Assembly (NCBI RefSeq): GCF_008692785.1
Contig: NZ_VXJV01000005.1
Span: 310,001 to 374,000, forward strand
Direction: 5' to 3'
DNA from: Salmonella enterica subsp. diarizonae
Lineage (GTDB): Bacteria; Pseudomonadota; Gammaproteobacteria; Enterobacterales; Enterobacteriaceae
DNA length: 64,000 nucleotides
This document shows positions 41,100-55,523 of the stretch, in pieces. The translations under genes and the position numbers were made by a program. The notes beneath the pieces were generated by a model, which was not told the origin of the DNA, searched no databases, and saw nothing but the letters and a program-made list of their open reading frames with translations. Position 1 is the stretch's first letter. Each line of letters opens with the position of its first letter.

Positions 41100-42212
41100 T
41101 TATACGCTTTTCGACAACATTTTTCTGTGGGTGTGGATCGACATCACAATCCCGAACCCGGCCATCAGCACGATCAGTGCGGAGCCCCCGTAGCTGACCA
41201 GGGGTAAAGGTACTCCAACCACAGGCAGAATACCGCTCACCATACCAATATTTACGAAGACATAAACGAATAATATTAACATTAATCCGCCAGCCATCAC
41301 GCGACCAAATGTAGTTTGCGCTCTGGCGGCAATCCACAGACCGCGCATTATCAGCAAAATATAGAGCGCGAGCAGAATCAGGATGCCCACCAGACCGAGT
41401 TCTTCCGCCAGTACCGCGAAGATAAAGTCGGTATGGCGTTCGGGTAAAAACTCCAGTTGCGACTGGGTGCCATGGAGCCAGCCTTTACCGCGCAGGCCGC
41501 CTGAGCCAATGGCGATTTTAGACTGAATAATATGATAGCCCGCGCCCAGCGGATCGGTCTCCGGATCAAGGAGCATCATGACACGCTGGCGTTGGTAATC
41601 GTGCATCAGGAAGAACCACAAAATAGGAATAAATGCAGCGATCAATACAATGGCGACCCCAATTAAGCGCCAGCTCAGACCAGACAAAAATAGGACAAAG
41701 AGACCGGAAAGGGCGACCAGAATAGACGTCCCCAGGTCCGGCTGGGCGGCGACCAGCAGGGTAGGCATAAAAATTAATACCAGGGCGATGGCGGTGTTTT
41801 TCAGCGAGGGTGGGCAGACGTCGCGATTAATAAAGCGGGCGACCATCAGCGGCACGGCGATTTTGGCTATTTCCGAAGGCTGAAAGCGAACGATTCCTAG
41901 ATCGAGCCAGCGCTGCGCGCCTTTGGATATTGCGCCAAAGGCATCAACGGCGACCAGCAGAATGATACAAATGATATAGAGATAGGGTGCCCAGCCTTCA
42001 TACACGCGCGGCGGGATCTGCGCCATCACCACCATGACCACCAGCCCCATCGCAATCTGGCCAATTTTACGCTCCATCATGCCGATGTCCTGGCCGCTGG
42101 CGCTCCAGATGACCAACGCGCTGTAAACCAGTAACGCCAGCAGAATCAGTAGCATCGTGGGATCGATATGAATTTTATCCCAGAAGGTTTTTTTGTTCGG
42201 ATTATCCGTCAT
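41100..42212 (-). CDS. mrdB: Peptidoglycan glycosyltransferase RodA (MrdB)
   Basis: 370-residue SEDS-family inner-membrane polymerase with about ten helices that builds side-wall peptidoglycan with PBP2. Motifs: [11 protein letters not shown]-like segment, [19 protein letters not shown] and the C-terminal [12 protein letters not shown]. Two bases after mrdA. Confidence 0.97.
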   Translation of the reverse strand: MTDNPNKKTFWDKIHIDPTMLLILLALLVYSALVIWSASGQDIGMMERKIGQIAMGLVVMVVMAQIPPRVYEGWAPYLYIICIILLVAVDAFGAISKGAQRWLDLGIVRFQPSEIAKIAVPLMVARFINRDVCPPSLKNTAIALVLIFMPTLLVAAQPDLGTSILVALSGLFVLFLSGLSWRLIGVAIVLIAAFIPILWFFLMHDYQRQRVMMLLDPETDPLGAGYHIIQSKIAIGSGGLRGKGWLHGTQSQLEFLPERHTDFIFAVLAEELGLVGILILLALYILLIMRGLWIAARAQTTFGRVMAGGLMLILFVYVFVNIGMVSGILPVVGVPLPLVSYGGSALIVLMAGFGIVMSIHTHRKMLSKSV

Positions 42213-42214
42213 GA

Positions 42215-44116
42215 TTATTGGTCCTCCGCCGCTGCAACCACCGGGTTTTCCGCAGGCAAATGGGTGTTGTTGTCGCCCAGCATGATGTGATCAAGAATTT
42301 GGCGCATGATTGTACCTACTGCCGGGCCTGCGCCGCCGTTTTCAAGGATGATCGCGACGGCGACCTGGGGATTGTTATACGGCGCAAAAGCGGTCATCAA
42401 TTTATGGTCGCGCAGGCGCTCGGCGATTTTATGCGCATTGTACGTTTCGTTGGCCTTCAGGCCAAAGACCTGCGCGGTGCCCGATTTCGCCGCGATTTTA
42501 TAGGGCGCGCTGGCAAAATATTTATGCGCCGTGCCGTTAGGGCGGTTGGCGACGCCATACATGCCATCTTTCGCAATTTCCCAATAGCCGGAGTGAATAT
42601 CACCCACCGGCGGCTCATGCGGCTGTACCCACGGCACCTGTTTACCGTTTTCCGCGGTGCTCATTAACAGGTGCGGGACTTTAACTACGCCGTCGTTAAT
42701 AAGGATCATCAGCGCCTTACTCATCTGAATTGGCGTCGCTGTCCAGTAGCCCTGGCCGATACCCACCGGAATCGTATCGCCCTGATACCACGGTTTTTTA
42801 AAGCGTTTCTGTTTCCACTCGCGGGTCGGCATATTACCAGAGCGCTCTTCTGCGAGATCAATTCCGGTATAGTGACCATAGCCGAACTTACCCATCCATT
42901 CTGACAGGCGATCGATCCCCATGTCATAGGCAACCTGATAGAAGAAGGTATCCGCCGACTCTTCAAGGGATTTGGTGACGTTCAGATGCCCGTGGCCCCA
43001 TTTTTTCCAGTCGCGGTAGCGTTTCTCAGAGCCCGGCAACTGCCACCAGCCAGGGTCGAAAAGACTGGTGTTACGGGTGATGACGCCAGCGCTTAAGGCC
43101 GATACGGCGACGTAAGGCTTAACGGTAGAGGCCGGTGGGTAGACACCCTGGGTCGCGCGGTTCACTAATGGCGTGTTCGGATCGTTAAGCAGCCCGGAGT
43201 AATCTTTGCTGGAGATGCCGTCCACGAAAAGGTTAGGGTCGTAGCTTGGCATGGATACCAGCGATAGCACGCCGCCGGTACGCGGATCGGTGACAATTAC
43301 CGCCGCGCGGCTGCCTGCCAGCAGCGTTTCAATATACTGCTGGAGTTTGAGATCCAGCGTCAGGTAGATATCGTGCCCTGCTTGCGGCGGCACCTCTTTG
43401 AGCTGGCGAATAACGCGACCGCGGTTGTTGACTTCAACCTCTTCATAACCGGTTTGCCCATGCAAAATATCTTCATAGTAGCGCTCAATGCCCAGCTTGC
43501 CGATGTCATGGGTGGCGGCGTAGTTCGCCAGTTTGTTTTCTCTGTCGAGGCGCTCGACGTCTTTATCATTGATTTTCGATACGTAGCCGATAACGTGAGT
43601 CAGCGCCGATCCGTATGGATAATAGCGGCGTTTATAGCCTTTGACTTCGACGCCTGGAAAACGGTATTGGTTAACGGCAAAGCGCGCGACCTGAACTTCC
43701 GTCAGGTTCGTTTTCACCGGAATAGAGGTAAAGCGATGCGAGCGGGCGCGCTCTTTTTTAAAGGCGGCGATATCGTCGTCGTTTAAATCGACCACACTGC
43801 GTAGCGCATCCAGCGTTTGCTGAACGTTATCCACCTTTTCCGGCATCATTTCAATCTGATAGATAGTGCGGTTCAGCGCAAGGGGAATGCCGTTACGGTC
43901 GTAGATTATTCCGCGGCTTGGCGCAATTGGCACCAGCTTGATACGGTTTTCGTTCGAGCGGGTCTGGTAATCGGTAAAACGGAGGATTTGCAGATTATAC
44001 AAATTGGCGATCAGTACGCCGGTCAGCAGCAAAATACCCAAAAAGGCGACCAGCGCCCGACGCACAAACAGTGCGGACTCAGCCGTATAGTCACGAAAAG
44101 AATTTTGTCGTTTCAT
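42215..44116 (-). CDS. mrdA: Penicillin-binding protein 2 MrdA
   Basis: 633-residue transpeptidase of the elongasome. Single N-terminal membrane helix about 19-41, pedestal domain, then transpeptidase with STVK (S near 330), SxD in SADTF and KSGTA. Sets rod shape together with RodA and MreBCD. Same length as in E. coli. Confidence 0.97.
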   Translation of the reverse strand: MKRQNSFRDYTAESALFVRRALVAFLGILLLTGVLIANLYNLQILRFTDYQTRSNENRIKLVPIAPSRGIIYDRNGIPLALNRTIYQIEMMPEKVDNVQQTLDALRSVVDLNDDDIAAFKKERARSHRFTSIPVKTNLTEVQVARFAVNQYRFPGVEVKGYKRRYYPYGSALTHVIGYVSKINDKDVERLDRENKLANYAATHDIGKLGIERYYEDILHGQTGYEEVEVNNRGRVIRQLKEVPPQAGHDIYLTLDLKLQQYIETLLAGSRAAVIVTDPRTGGVLSLVSMPSYDPNLFVDGISSKDYSGLLNDPNTPLVNRATQGVYPPASTVKPYVAVSALSAGVITRNTSLFDPGWWQLPGSEKRYRDWKKWGHGHLNVTKSLEESADTFFYQVAYDMGIDRLSEWMGKFGYGHYTGIDLAEERSGNMPTREWKQKRFKKPWYQGDTIPVGIGQGYWTATPIQMSKALMILINDGVVKVPHLLMSTAENGKQVPWVQPHEPPVGDIHSGYWEIAKDGMYGVANRPNGTAHKYFASAPYKIAAKSGTAQVFGLKANETYNAHKIAERLRDHKLMTAFAPYNNPQVAVAIILENGGAGPAVGTIMRQILDHIMLGDNNTHLPAENPVVAAAEDQ

Positions 44117-44146
44117 CCGCTGCTTAATCTTCTCAAGACTTCACGA

Positions 44147-44614
44147 TCACTCACGGTGATAAGGGTGGTTGGTCGTGATGCTCCACGCCCGGTATAAACT
44201 CTCCGCGACCAGAACCCGAACAAGCGGGTGAGGGAGCGTTAACGCCGAGAGCGACCAACTCTGTTCCGCTGCCGCTTTGCAGGCGGGAGATAATCCTTCC
44301 GGCCCGCCAATCAGCAAACTGACGTCGCGCCCGTCCTGTTTCCAGCGCTCCAGCTCATTGGCTAACTGCGGCGTATCCCACGGCTTGCCTGGAATATCCA
44401 GGGTAACAATGCGATTCTTACCGGCGGCGGTCAGCATCTGCTCGCCCTCTTTGTCGAGAATGCGTTTGATATCCGCGTTCTTGCCGCGTTTGCCCGCAGG
44501 GATTTCGATCAGTTCAAAGGGCATGTCTTTCGGAAAACGACGCAGATATTCCATAAATCCCGTTTGAACCCAGTCGGGCATTTTCGTGCCGACAGCGACA
44601 AGTTGCAGCTTCAC
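44147..44614 (-). CDS. rlmH: 23S rRNA pseudouridine-1915 methyltransferase RlmH
   Basis: 155-residue SPOUT methyltransferase that makes m3-pseudouridine at position 1915 of 23S rRNA on 70S ribosomes. [14 protein letters not shown] is the SAM-binding knot region and [21 protein letters not shown] the conserved C-terminus. Three bases after rsfS. Confidence 0.97.
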   Translation of the reverse strand: MKLQLVAVGTKMPDWVQTGFMEYLRRFPKDMPFELIEIPAGKRGKNADIKRILDKEGEQMLTAAGKNRIVTLDIPGKPWDTPQLANELERWKQDGRDVSLLIGGPEGLSPACKAAAEQSWSLSALTLPHPLVRVLVAESLYRAWSITTNHPYHRE

Positions 44615-44617
44615 GCA

Positions 44618-45264
<647 letters not shown>

Positions 45265-45873
45265 TCACTCAGGCCGCCAGACGGCACGACTATTTAATAC
45301 CTTCAGGGTGGCGAACCCTTCGCATATGTCGATTGCGCTCCAGCATCCCTGTTCTACCCGGAAATGCCATAGCGAGGCGGCGGGCATCGCGAGCAGGCGG
45401 GCAATCAACAGACTGAGTACGCCCTGATGGCTGACGATCAGCAGGCTCTGGCAATCGCTGAACGCGTCGAGTCGCGAGATAAAGCGCTCTACGCGCTGGG
45501 TAAAAGCCTGAAAACCCTCGCCATTGGTCGGAACCGCATTCTGCCAGTCCGTACACCAGGCGGCATAGCTTTCGGCATCTTCATGGGTGAGGTCGCGGTG
45601 ATGGCGCATTTCCCAGTCGCCGAAATACATCTCATTAAGCTCAGGTAAGATGTGTTGCGGCGCATCCCGGCCCTCCAGTACGAGCCGGGCGGTATGGCGC
45701 GCGCGCTCCAGTTCGCTGCATAACACCCTGTCAAATGGCGCGTGGCGCAATAAGGTATGTAGCGTTTTCGCCTGGCCAATCCCTTTTTCCGTTAACGGCG
45801 TTGGAGCATGTCCGCTATACAACCCGGCGACATTGGCCTCGGTTTCGCCATGACGCACCAGCCACAATCGCAT
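45265..45873 (-). CDS. cobC: Alpha-ribazole-5'-phosphate phosphatase CobC
   Basis: 202-residue histidine phosphatase acting late in cobalamin assembly. LVRHGET places the catalytic histidine at 8; LCSELERARHTA and VSHQGVLS are the other active-site segments. The ATG at 45873 matches the known Salmonella protein; the long upstream open frame is not used. Divergent from cobD with 97 bases between. Confidence 0.96.
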   Translation of the reverse strand: MRLWLVRHGETEANVAGLYSGHAPTPLTEKGIGQAKTLHTLLRHAPFDRVLCSELERARHTARLVLEGRDAPQHILPELNEMYFGDWEMRHHRDLTHEDAESYAAWCTDWQNAVPTNGEGFQAFTQRVERFISRLDAFSDCQSLLIVSHQGVLSLLIARLLAMPAASLWHFRVEQGCWSAIDICEGFATLKVLNSRAVWRPE

Positions 45874-45970
45874 GGTATCCCTCATGATGGTTAAATGCGC
45901 AAAACATGATAATGGCCCTGATTGCGCAACGTTTTTTTCACTAAAATAGCCTTTTTTGGCCGGAGGCATA

Positions 45971-47065
45971 ATGGCGTTATTCAACAGCGCGCATGGCGGT
46001 AACATTCGGGAAGCCGCGACGGTGTTGGGCATCTCGCCTGACCAGTTACTGGATTTTAGCGCAAACATTAATCCGCTGGGTATGCCTGTCAGCGTGAAAC
46101 GCGCGCTTATCGACAATCTGGATTGCATTGAGCGCTACCCGGATGTCGATTATTTTCATTTGCACCAGGCGCTGGCGCGTCATCATCAGGTGCCGGCATC
46201 GTGGATACTGGCGGGAAATGGCGAGACGGAGTCAATCTTTACCGTGGCGAGCGGCCTTAAACCGCGTCATGCGATGATTGTCACGCCAGGTTTCGCGGAG
46301 TATGGTCGGGCGCTGGCGCAAATTGGCTGTGAAATTCGTCGCTGGTCTCTACGCGAAGCGGATGGCTGGCAACTTACCGATGCCATTCTTGAGGCGTTGA
46401 CGCCCGATCTGGACTGCCTGTTTCTGTGTACGCCCAATAATCCTACCGGCCTGCTGCCGGAGCGTCAGTTATTGCAGGCCATTGCCGATCGCTGCAAATC
46501 GCTGAATATTCATCTGATCCTGGATGAAGCGTTTATCGATTTTATTCCGCATGAGACGGGCTTTATTCCTGTTCTTAAAGATAATCCGCATATCTGGGTG
46601 CTGCGTTCGCTGACCAAGTTTTATGCCATTCCCGGCCTGCGGCTGGGATATCTCGTCAACAGTGATGACGCGGCGGTGGCGCGGATGCGTCGCCAACAAA
46701 TGCCGTGGTCGGTTAACGCGCTGGCGGCGCTTGCCGGTGAGGTAGCGTTACAGGATAGCGCCTGGCAGCAGGCGACCTGGCGTTGGTTACGGGAGGAGGG
46801 CACCCGGTTTTATCAGGCGCTTTGTCAGATCCCGCTGTTGACGGTTTATCCCGGGCGGGCGAACTATCTGTTGTTACGCTGTGAGCGAGAGGATATTGAC
46901 CTGCAGCGACGGTTGCTGACGCAGCGGATTTTAATCCGTAGCTGCGCTAACTATCCGGGGCTGGACAGCCGCTATTACCGCGTGGCGATACGCAGCGCTG
47001 CGCAAAACGAGCGTCTGCTGTCGGCGTTGCGCAATGTGCTTACCGGTATAGCCCCTGCTGATTGA
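45971..47065 (+). CDS. cobD: Threonine-phosphate decarboxylase CobD
   Basis: 364-residue PLP enzyme that makes (R)-1-amino-2-propanol O-2-phosphate for the cobalamin nucleotide loop. PLP lysine K216 in [23 protein letters not shown] at 154-160; LDEAFIDF at 184-191. It lies apart from the main cob operon. Its 3' end overlaps nadD by 26 bases on the opposite strand. Absent at this locus in E. coli K-12. Confidence 0.96.
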   Translation: MALFNSAHGGNIREAATVLGISPDQLLDFSANINPLGMPVSVKRALIDNLDCIERYPDVDYFHLHQALARHHQVPASWILAGNGETESIFTVASGLKPRHAMIVTPGFAEYGRALAQIGCEIRRWSLREADGWQLTDAILEALTPDLDCLFLCTPNNPTGLLPERQLLQAIADRCKSLNIHLILDEAFIDFIPHETGFIPVLKDNPHIWVLRSLTKFYAIPGLRLGYLVNSDDAAVARMRRQQMPWSVNALAALAGEVALQDSAWQQATWRWLREEGTRFYQALCQIPLLTVYPGRANYLLLRCEREDIDLQRRLLTQRILIRSCANYPGLDSRYYRVAIRSAAQNERLLSALRNVLTGIAPAD

Positions 47066-47681
47066 TGTAGTTCAGCACGTTTTCTGGCAACAGATCGTCG
47101 CAGGATTCGCCTTTTTCCAGCCGTTCGCGGATGAGGGTCGCGGAAATATTAAGCCAGGGCGTTTCCGCCAGGTAAATTTTACCGGCTGGCAACTGGTGCA
47201 GATCGTCCGGCGTATGGGTCAGATGCTGTTCCAGCCACTGTTGGTGTTGCGCCTGCGTCATTTCAAGCGGGTAGCCCGGACGACGACAAACGATCAGGTG
47301 AGTGTTATCGAGGATGGTGTCGTAATCATGCCAGGTGGGGAAGTTAAGCAGCGAGTCCTGGCCGATAATAAACGCCAGCGGCGCTTCGGGACCCTGTTCT
47401 TCGCGCCATTCTTTCAGCGTTTGCGCAGTGTAAGAGGGCGCGTTTCGCTGTAGCTCGCGTTCATCCAGCGTAAAAAGCGGCTTATCGGCGATAGCCAGCT
47501 CCAGCATATATTTACGCTGCGCGCTGGAGGCTTCCGGCTGGGGGCGATGCGGCGGCACATTGTTAGGCATAATAATCACCCGCGATAAGCCGATCAGATT
47601 CGCCAGCGTTTCAACAGGTTTAAGATGTCCATAATGCACCGGATCAAAGGTGCCGCCGAATAAAGCCTGTAACGATTTCAT
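47040..47681 (-). CDS. nadD: Nicotinate-mononucleotide adenylyltransferase NadD
   Basis: 213-residue enzyme of NAD synthesis. Nucleotidyltransferase loop [11 protein letters not shown] at about 9-19 and [10 protein letters not shown] near 180 are the ATP-binding motifs. ATG at 47681, two bases from the holA stop. Its final codons overlap cobD tail to tail. Confidence 0.96.
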   Translation of the reverse strand: MKSLQALFGGTFDPVHYGHLKPVETLANLIGLSRVIIMPNNVPPHRPQPEASSAQRKYMLELAIADKPLFTLDERELQRNAPSYTAQTLKEWREEQGPEAPLAFIIGQDSLLNFPTWHDYDTILDNTHLIVCRRPGYPLEMTQAQHQQWLEQHLTHTPDDLHQLPAGKIYLAETPWLNISATLIRERLEKGESCDDLLPENVLNYINQQGLYR

Positions 47682-47682
47682 A

Positions 47683-48713
47683 TCACCCATCAATAAATAC
47701 GTCTGCCAGCGCCTTATGGCAAAGCAGGAGCGATAGCCCTTCAAGCTCTGCCCATACTGACTGACCATAATCCTGTTTGAGCGTAATTTCCGTACGCGTC
47801 AGTAACTGCACGGCCTGTCGAAGCTGTGTAGGATGGAGACGCTGCAACGCGTCGCCGATCATGGGGCGACGGTTTTGCCAGACCCGGTGTTTATCAAACA
47901 GCGTGCGTAACGGCGTATGGGCGGACTGACGTTTGAGATTTACCAGCAGCAGCAGCTCTCGCTGGAGCGTACGCAGTAGAATGACCGGCTCGCTGCCTTC
48001 AAGGCGTAGCTGTTGCAGGATATGCAGCGCGCGTTTGCTTTTCCCCATCAGTAACGCATCCACCCAGTGGAAAGGGGTAAAGTGGGCGGCGTCATTGACG
48101 GCCTGCTCCACGCGAGGAAGCGTTAACTTACCGTCAGGCCAAAGCAGCGACAGTCGTTCAAGCGCCTGTGCCAGCGCCAACAGATTGCCCTCATAGCAAT
48201 AGCACAGCAGTTGGTTCGCGGCGTCATCCAGTTGCAAATTCTGCGCTTTCGCTCTGGCGGCAACCCAGCGGGGAAGTTGCGCCTGTTCCGGCGTCTGACA
48301 ACTGACCTGAACGCTCCGGTCTGCCAGTGCGGTATACCAGGCGGCGTTTTCCTGCGCTTTGGTGAGCTTGTTTCCGCGCACTATTAACAACAGGTCGTCA
48401 TGCAGTAGGCCGCTCAGCGTGGCGAGTTGCTCATTCATTGCCGCGTTAGGCCCGTTTTCCGGCAGTTGCAGCACCAGCGTTTGACGGCTGGCGAACAGGC
48501 TCATCGCCTGGCAGAGTGAGAAAAGCGATCCCCAGTCGGTACTGGGATCGAGAGTAAAAGCGTGGTGCTCTTCGAATCCTTGCGATGCAGCCGCCAGACG
48601 AATAGCGTCCTGGCTTTCCTGCAATAGCAGCGGATCGTTGCCCAATAGCAGATATGCCGCGCGCAGCCCTTCTTTGAGCTGCGCGCGGAGTTGTTCAGGA
48701 TATAACCTGATCA

Positions 48714-48714
<1 letters not shown>
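47683..48714 (-). CDS. holA: DNA polymerase III delta subunit HolA
   Basis: 343-residue clamp-loader subunit that opens the beta sliding clamp. AAA+-like fold without working Walker motifs; [33 protein letters not shown] is the conserved N-terminus, with [18 protein letters not shown] near the clamp-binding region. Its start overlaps the lptE stop by one base. Confidence 0.96.
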
Positions 48715-51901
<3,187 letters not shown>

Positions 51902-51928
51902 GGCAGCCAGTAGTCCTGTTTTCAATAC

Positions 51929-51944
51929 AGCTACAAATGTAGCT
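51929..51944 (-). promoter_or_regulatory. Palindrome in the leuS leader
   Basis: AGCTACAAATGTAGCT is a near-perfect palindrome (arms AGCTACA and TGTAGCT) located 28-43 bases before the leuS ATG, between its likely promoter and start. It could be a leader hairpin or a protein site; no known regulator is assigned. Confidence 0.4.
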
Positions 51945-52188
51945 TTAGAGGTGGTGTTTAGATCCGCATAGCATAGCCCAAACGCCCGCGCCAAAACAGG
52001 GGTTAGCACATTTGTCGCGTCTGGCGCGCATGAAGCGATGATGCAAAATGTGGCACGACTGCAGCAAATTGCCGTATTTCCTTCCGCCATCTGGCAAATC
52101 ACTCAAAATAAAATCATATAAAACAGCCTGTTAAAAAATAACATGCCTGTTGATTAGGGAAAGCAGGACTATAGCAAAGGAGTGACCC

Positions 52189-52401
52189 GTGAAAAAAAAT
52201 ACGGTAATGATTCACCCTTAAGATGGCGTTGTGACGACTATCATGGCGCTCAAGGCTGACGAAACCGCCACGATGTTTATTGATGAACGCGTGATAAGCG
52301 CTGTGTTACGTCAGGACGTGCCGTTTGGCCATAAATTCGCAATCTGCGATGTGCCTTTTCATGGCGAAGTTTATAAATAGGGCGAATCAGGCAGGGGGTA
52401 G
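52189..52401 (+). pseudogene. Remnant of an altronate-dehydratase-like (UxaA/GarD SAF domain) gene
   Basis: A good ribosome site (AAAGGAGTGACCC) precedes a GTG at 52189. The frame reads MKKNTVMIHP, stop (TAA 52219-52221), then DGVVTTIMALK, later LRQDVPFGHKFAICDVP and GEVYK, stop (TAG 52378-52380), GESGRG, stop. The segment LRQDVxxGHKFAxxD...G.V.K(Y)GE is the N-terminal SAF domain of UxaA/GarD-type dehydratases; the amber codon falls where tyrosine is usual. The rest of the gene is gone. LT2 is recalled to have a hydrolase fragment pair near here. Confidence 0.75.
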
Positions 52402-52512
52402 GCGATGCGCGTCAGCCTGACAAGAATTTACAGACTCTGTGGGCAGTCTTGCAAAGCGTAACGTAAATAAGGTCTATTATTATAGGCAGTTAACGATCCG
52501 GGAGACGAAGTG

Positions 52513-52986
52513 ATGAATAAAGTTGCTCAGTATTACCGTGAACTGGTGGCTTCATTAAGCGAGCGTTTACGCAATGGCGAGCGCGACATTGATGCGCTGG
52601 TGGAGCAGGCGCGCCAGCGTGTGATGCAAACAGGGGAGTTAACGCGAACCGAAGTAGACGAACTGACGCGCGCCGTCAGACGCGATCTGGAAGAGTTCGC
52701 CATGAGCTACGAAGAGAGTCAGGACGACAGCGTCTTTATGCGGGTCATTAAAGAGAGTCTGTGGCAGGAGCTGGCGGATATTACCGATAAAACCCAGCTG
52801 GAGTGGCGTGAGGTTTTTCAGGATCTCAATCACCATGGGGTTTATCACAGCGGAGAGGTAGTGGGGCTGGGCAATCTGGTATGCGAGAAGTGCCACTTCC
52901 ATTTAGCGGTTTATACGCCGGATGTGCTGCCGCTGTGCCCGAAATGCGGTCATGACCAGTTTCAGAGAAGACCGTTTGAGCCGTGA
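52513..52986 (+). CDS. ybeL: Zinc-ribbon-containing protein YbeL
   Basis: 157-residue DUF1451-type protein: an N-terminal helical, charged region (YRELVASLSERLRNGERDIDALVEQAR) and a C-terminal zinc ribbon with CEKCHFH and CPKCGH. Function unknown. GTG at 52510 and ATG at 52513 are in frame; the ATG (MNKVAQYY) is the family start. Confidence 0.93.
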   Translation: MNKVAQYYRELVASLSERLRNGERDIDALVEQARQRVMQTGELTRTEVDELTRAVRRDLEEFAMSYEESQDDSVFMRVIKESLWQELADITDKTQLEWREVFQDLNHHGVYHSGEVVGLGNLVCEKCHFHLAVYTPDVLPLCPKCGHDQFQRRPFEP

Positions 52987-53002
52987 GTGGAAGAGCGCCG
53001 GT

Positions 53003-53068
53003 GCGTCTTATCCGGCCTACCAAAAATCGTTCACGTAGGCCGGATATGGCGAAGCTGCCATCCGGCAA
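53003..53068. repeat. REP pair (BIME) between ybeL and rihA
   Basis: CGTCTTATCCGGCCTAC (53004-53020) and GTAGGCCGGATATGGCGAAG with CTGCCATCCGGC (53035-53066) are two REP units in opposite orientation, forming a BIME in the 85-base convergent gap. In E. coli several genes (ybeQ to hscC) occupy this junction. Confidence 0.88.
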
Positions 53069-53071
53069 ATA

Positions 53072-54007
53072 TTACGCGTAAAACTTCAGCCGCTCAGCCA
53101 GCAGATCGACAAATCCTTGCCGGTCGACATCGACCATCACCATGGCGTTAGGTTTATTCCCGGTCAGGAAATAATAATCCACCACCGTCATTCCCTGAGT
53201 ATATTTTCCCTGCGTTTCGACGCCGACCCAGCGTTCAATCGTCGTGAAAAGCTCTGGTTTTAATAGCCAGGCTATCGTACACGGATCGTGCAGCGGCGCG
53301 CCGACAAATCCCCATTTTTCGTCTTTGTGATATTCAAAGAAGAAGTCGAGTAGTTCAGCCACGATCGTCGAAATTGGATTGCCGATGTCGCGGAAACGCT
53401 CGATATCGGCGGCGTGAATCTGCGCCTTATGGGTGACGTCCAGCCCGGCCATCACCACCGGAATGCCTGACTGGAAGACAATTTCGGCGGCCTCCGGGTC
53501 GACGTAAATATTAAATTCCGCAGCGGGTGTCCAGTTACCCAGCGCCATCGCGCCGCCCATGATCACAATGCGGGCGATTTTCGTATGCAGTTCAGGATGG
53601 CTATTCAGCAGCAGCGCCACGTTGGTCTGTGGGCCAGTGGAGACGATGGTGACTGGCTGTGAGCTTTCGCGCAGTGTTTTTGCCATCAGCTCAACGGCAG
53701 TGCCGCTTTGCGGGGCGAATGACGGCTCGGGCAGCGCCGGGCCGTCAAGACCGCTTTCGCCGTGAACGTTATCGGCGATAATCAGTTCGCGCATGAGAGG
53801 TTTCACCGCGCCGCCCGCCACTGGAATATCCGGGCGTTTGAGCAGCGTCAGCATCCGCAGTACGTTGCGCAGGGTCTTCTCCGGCGTCTGGTTGCCGGCG
53901 GAAGAGGTGATCGCTTTCACTTCCAGTTCAGGGGAGGCGAGGGCGAGAACGAGGGCGATCGCGTCATCATGACCCGGATCGCAATCAATAATAATGGGCA
54001 GTGCCAT
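53072..54007 (-). CDS. rihA: Pyrimidine-specific ribonucleoside hydrolase RihA
   Basis: 311-residue nucleoside hydrolase that splits cytidine and uridine. The calcium-binding N-terminus DCDPGHDDA is at 8-16; [11 protein letters not shown] and [24 protein letters not shown] are typical. The ATG at 54007 is used; a longer open frame to 54109 is rejected. It follows gltL and may be read with it. Confidence 0.95.
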   Translation of the reverse strand: MALPIIIDCDPGHDDAIALVLALASPELEVKAITSSAGNQTPEKTLRNVLRMLTLLKRPDIPVAGGAVKPLMRELIIADNVHGESGLDGPALPEPSFAPQSGTAVELMAKTLRESSQPVTIVSTGPQTNVALLLNSHPELHTKIARIVIMGGAMALGNWTPAAEFNIYVDPEAAEIVFQSGIPVVMAGLDVTHKAQIHAADIERFRDIGNPISTIVAELLDFFFEYHKDEKWGFVGAPLHDPCTIAWLLKPELFTTIERWVGVETQGKYTQGMTVVDYYFLTGNKPNAMVMVDVDRQGFVDLLAERLKFYA

Positions 54008-54123
54008 TATGGCTCCTTGTAAGTGGTACTTTGTGACAAGGTTAACGCTCGGCTGGATACGTTTCGAGAAGCGAAGAGGTAAAGCGTGAGATAGCGCGCA
54101 CTCTGACATGCGCGCCGGGAAAA

Positions 54124-54849
54124 TTAGTGCAGGATTTTCGCAAGGAAATCTTTTGCGCGATCGGAACTGGGGTTAGCGAAGAACTCCTCTTTTGGCGAAT
54201 CTTCGACGATTTTTCCTTCATCCATAAAGATTACCCGGTTAGCCACTTTACGGGCAAAACCCATTTCGTGCGTCACTACCATCATGGTCATGCCTTCATG
54301 GGCCAGTTCGACCATGACGTCCAGCACCTCGTTGATCATTTCCGGATCGAGCGCGGAAGTAGGTTCATCGAATAACATGGCAATGGGGTCCATACACAGC
54401 GCGCGGGCAATCGCCACGCGCTGCTGCTGACCGCCGGAAAGCTGGGCGGGATATTTATTGGCGTGCGCCGAGAGCCCAACGCGCTCCAGCAGCTTGAGCC
54501 CTTTATCGCGGGCGGCGGCCTTATCGCGTTTCAGCACTTTCACCTGCGCCAGCGTCAGGTTTTCGATGATCGACAGGTGGGGAAACAGCTCGAAGTGCTG
54601 GAATACCATGCCCACGCGGGAACGCAGTTTCGCCAGGTCGGTTTTTTTGTCGTTCACAATAATGCCGTTAACGGTAATTTCGCCTTTTTGCACCGGTTCC
54701 AGACCGTTGACGGTCTTAATCAGCGTGGATTTACCGGAACCCGATGGCCCGCAGACTACCACCACTTCGCCTTTTTTCACTTCTGTTGAACAATCGGTCA
54801 GCACCTGAAAGTGACCATACCATTTTGAAACATTTTTCAGGGTAATCAT
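54124..54849 (-). CDS. gltL: Glutamate/aspartate importer ATPase GltL
   Basis: 241-residue ABC ATPase: Walker [10 protein letters not shown] near 33-41, signature LSGGQQQR, Walker [12 protein letters not shown] and the switch histidine in VVTHEMG. It powers GltJK uptake with GltI. The start touches the gltK stop by one base. Confidence 0.97.
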   Translation of the reverse strand: MITLKNVSKWYGHFQVLTDCSTEVKKGEVVVVCGPSGSGKSTLIKTVNGLEPVQKGEITVNGIIVNDKKTDLAKLRSRVGMVFQHFELFPHLSIIENLTLAQVKVLKRDKAAARDKGLKLLERVGLSAHANKYPAQLSGGQQQRVAIARALCMDPIAMLFDEPTSALDPEMINEVLDVMVELAHEGMTMMVVTHEMGFARKVANRVIFMDEGKIVEDSPKEEFFANPSSDRAKDFLAKILH

Positions 54850-55523
54850 TAAACTGTCCTTTTCTTCAAATAGCTGACCAGCAACGACGCGCTCAGGCTG
54901 ATAACAAAATAAACGGCGCCGGCGAACAGAATCATTTCGACCTGAGTACCGTCACGCTCGCCGATAGTAGACGCGGTGCGGAAGAAGTCCGCCAGGCTTA
55001 GTACATAAACTAAAGAGGTGTCCTGAAATAGCACAATGCCCTGCGTAAGCAACAGCGGCACCATCGCCCGAAACGCCTGCGGCAGAATAATTAGCTTCAT
55101 CGACTGCCAGTGGGTCATCCCCAGCGCCAGCGCCGCGCTGGACTGCCCGCGGGAAATACTTTGAATACCGGCGCGAATAATCTCGGAATAGTAGGCCGCT
55201 TCAAACATGGAGAATGCCACCATCGCGGAGATCAGGCGGATATCGGTTTTCGGCGATAGCCCCAGCACGTTTTGCAGAAAGCCGGGTACAATCAGATAGA
55301 ACCACAGTAAGACCATGACCAACGGGATGGAACGGAAAACGTTAACATACGCTTTAGCAAACCAGGCGATGGGGGCAAAGCTTGAGAGGCGCATGACGGC
55401 CAGAATGGTTCCCCAGACTATCCCCACGACAACGGCGGTGACGGTGATCTTCAGCGTGATGACCAACCCGGCCAGCAGGTAAGGCAGTGAGGGGATAATC
55501 GAACTCCAGTCAAATTCGTACAT
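54849..55523 (-). CDS. gltK: Glutamate/aspartate importer permease GltK
   Basis: 224-residue polar-amino-acid permease with about five helices and the ABC coupling (EAA-like) loop [22 protein letters not shown] near 131-152. It pairs with GltJ in the membrane. One-base overlap with gltJ. Confidence 0.96.
   Translation of the reverse strand: MYEFDWSSIIPSLPYLLAGLVITLKITVTAVVVGIVWGTILAVMRLSSFAPIAWFAKAYVNVFRSIPLVMVLLWFYLIVPGFLQNVLGLSPKTDIRLISAMVAFSMFEAAYYSEIIRAGIQSISRGQSSAALALGMTHWQSMKLIILPQAFRAMVPLLLTQGIVLFQDTSLVYVLSLADFFRTASTIGERDGTQVEMILFAGAVYFVISLSASLLVSYLKKRTV

Larger units (their letters stand above)
51902..52512. other. Intergenic region leuS-ybeL
   Basis: 611 bases. It holds the leuS leader with a palindrome (51929-51944) and an extended -10-like TATGCTATG on the minus strand near 51975, then the gene remnant at 52189-52401, then the ybeL promoter region with GGGAGACGAAG before the start. 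Confidence 0.65.

Noticed and set aside
45874-46128. 85-codon N-terminal extension of cobC
   Set aside because: It runs antisense through the cobD start; the phosphatase domain and known start begin at 45873.
51902-52102. 67-codon N-terminal extension of leuS
   Set aside because: It crosses the likely promoter and palindrome; the known 860-residue protein starts at 51901.
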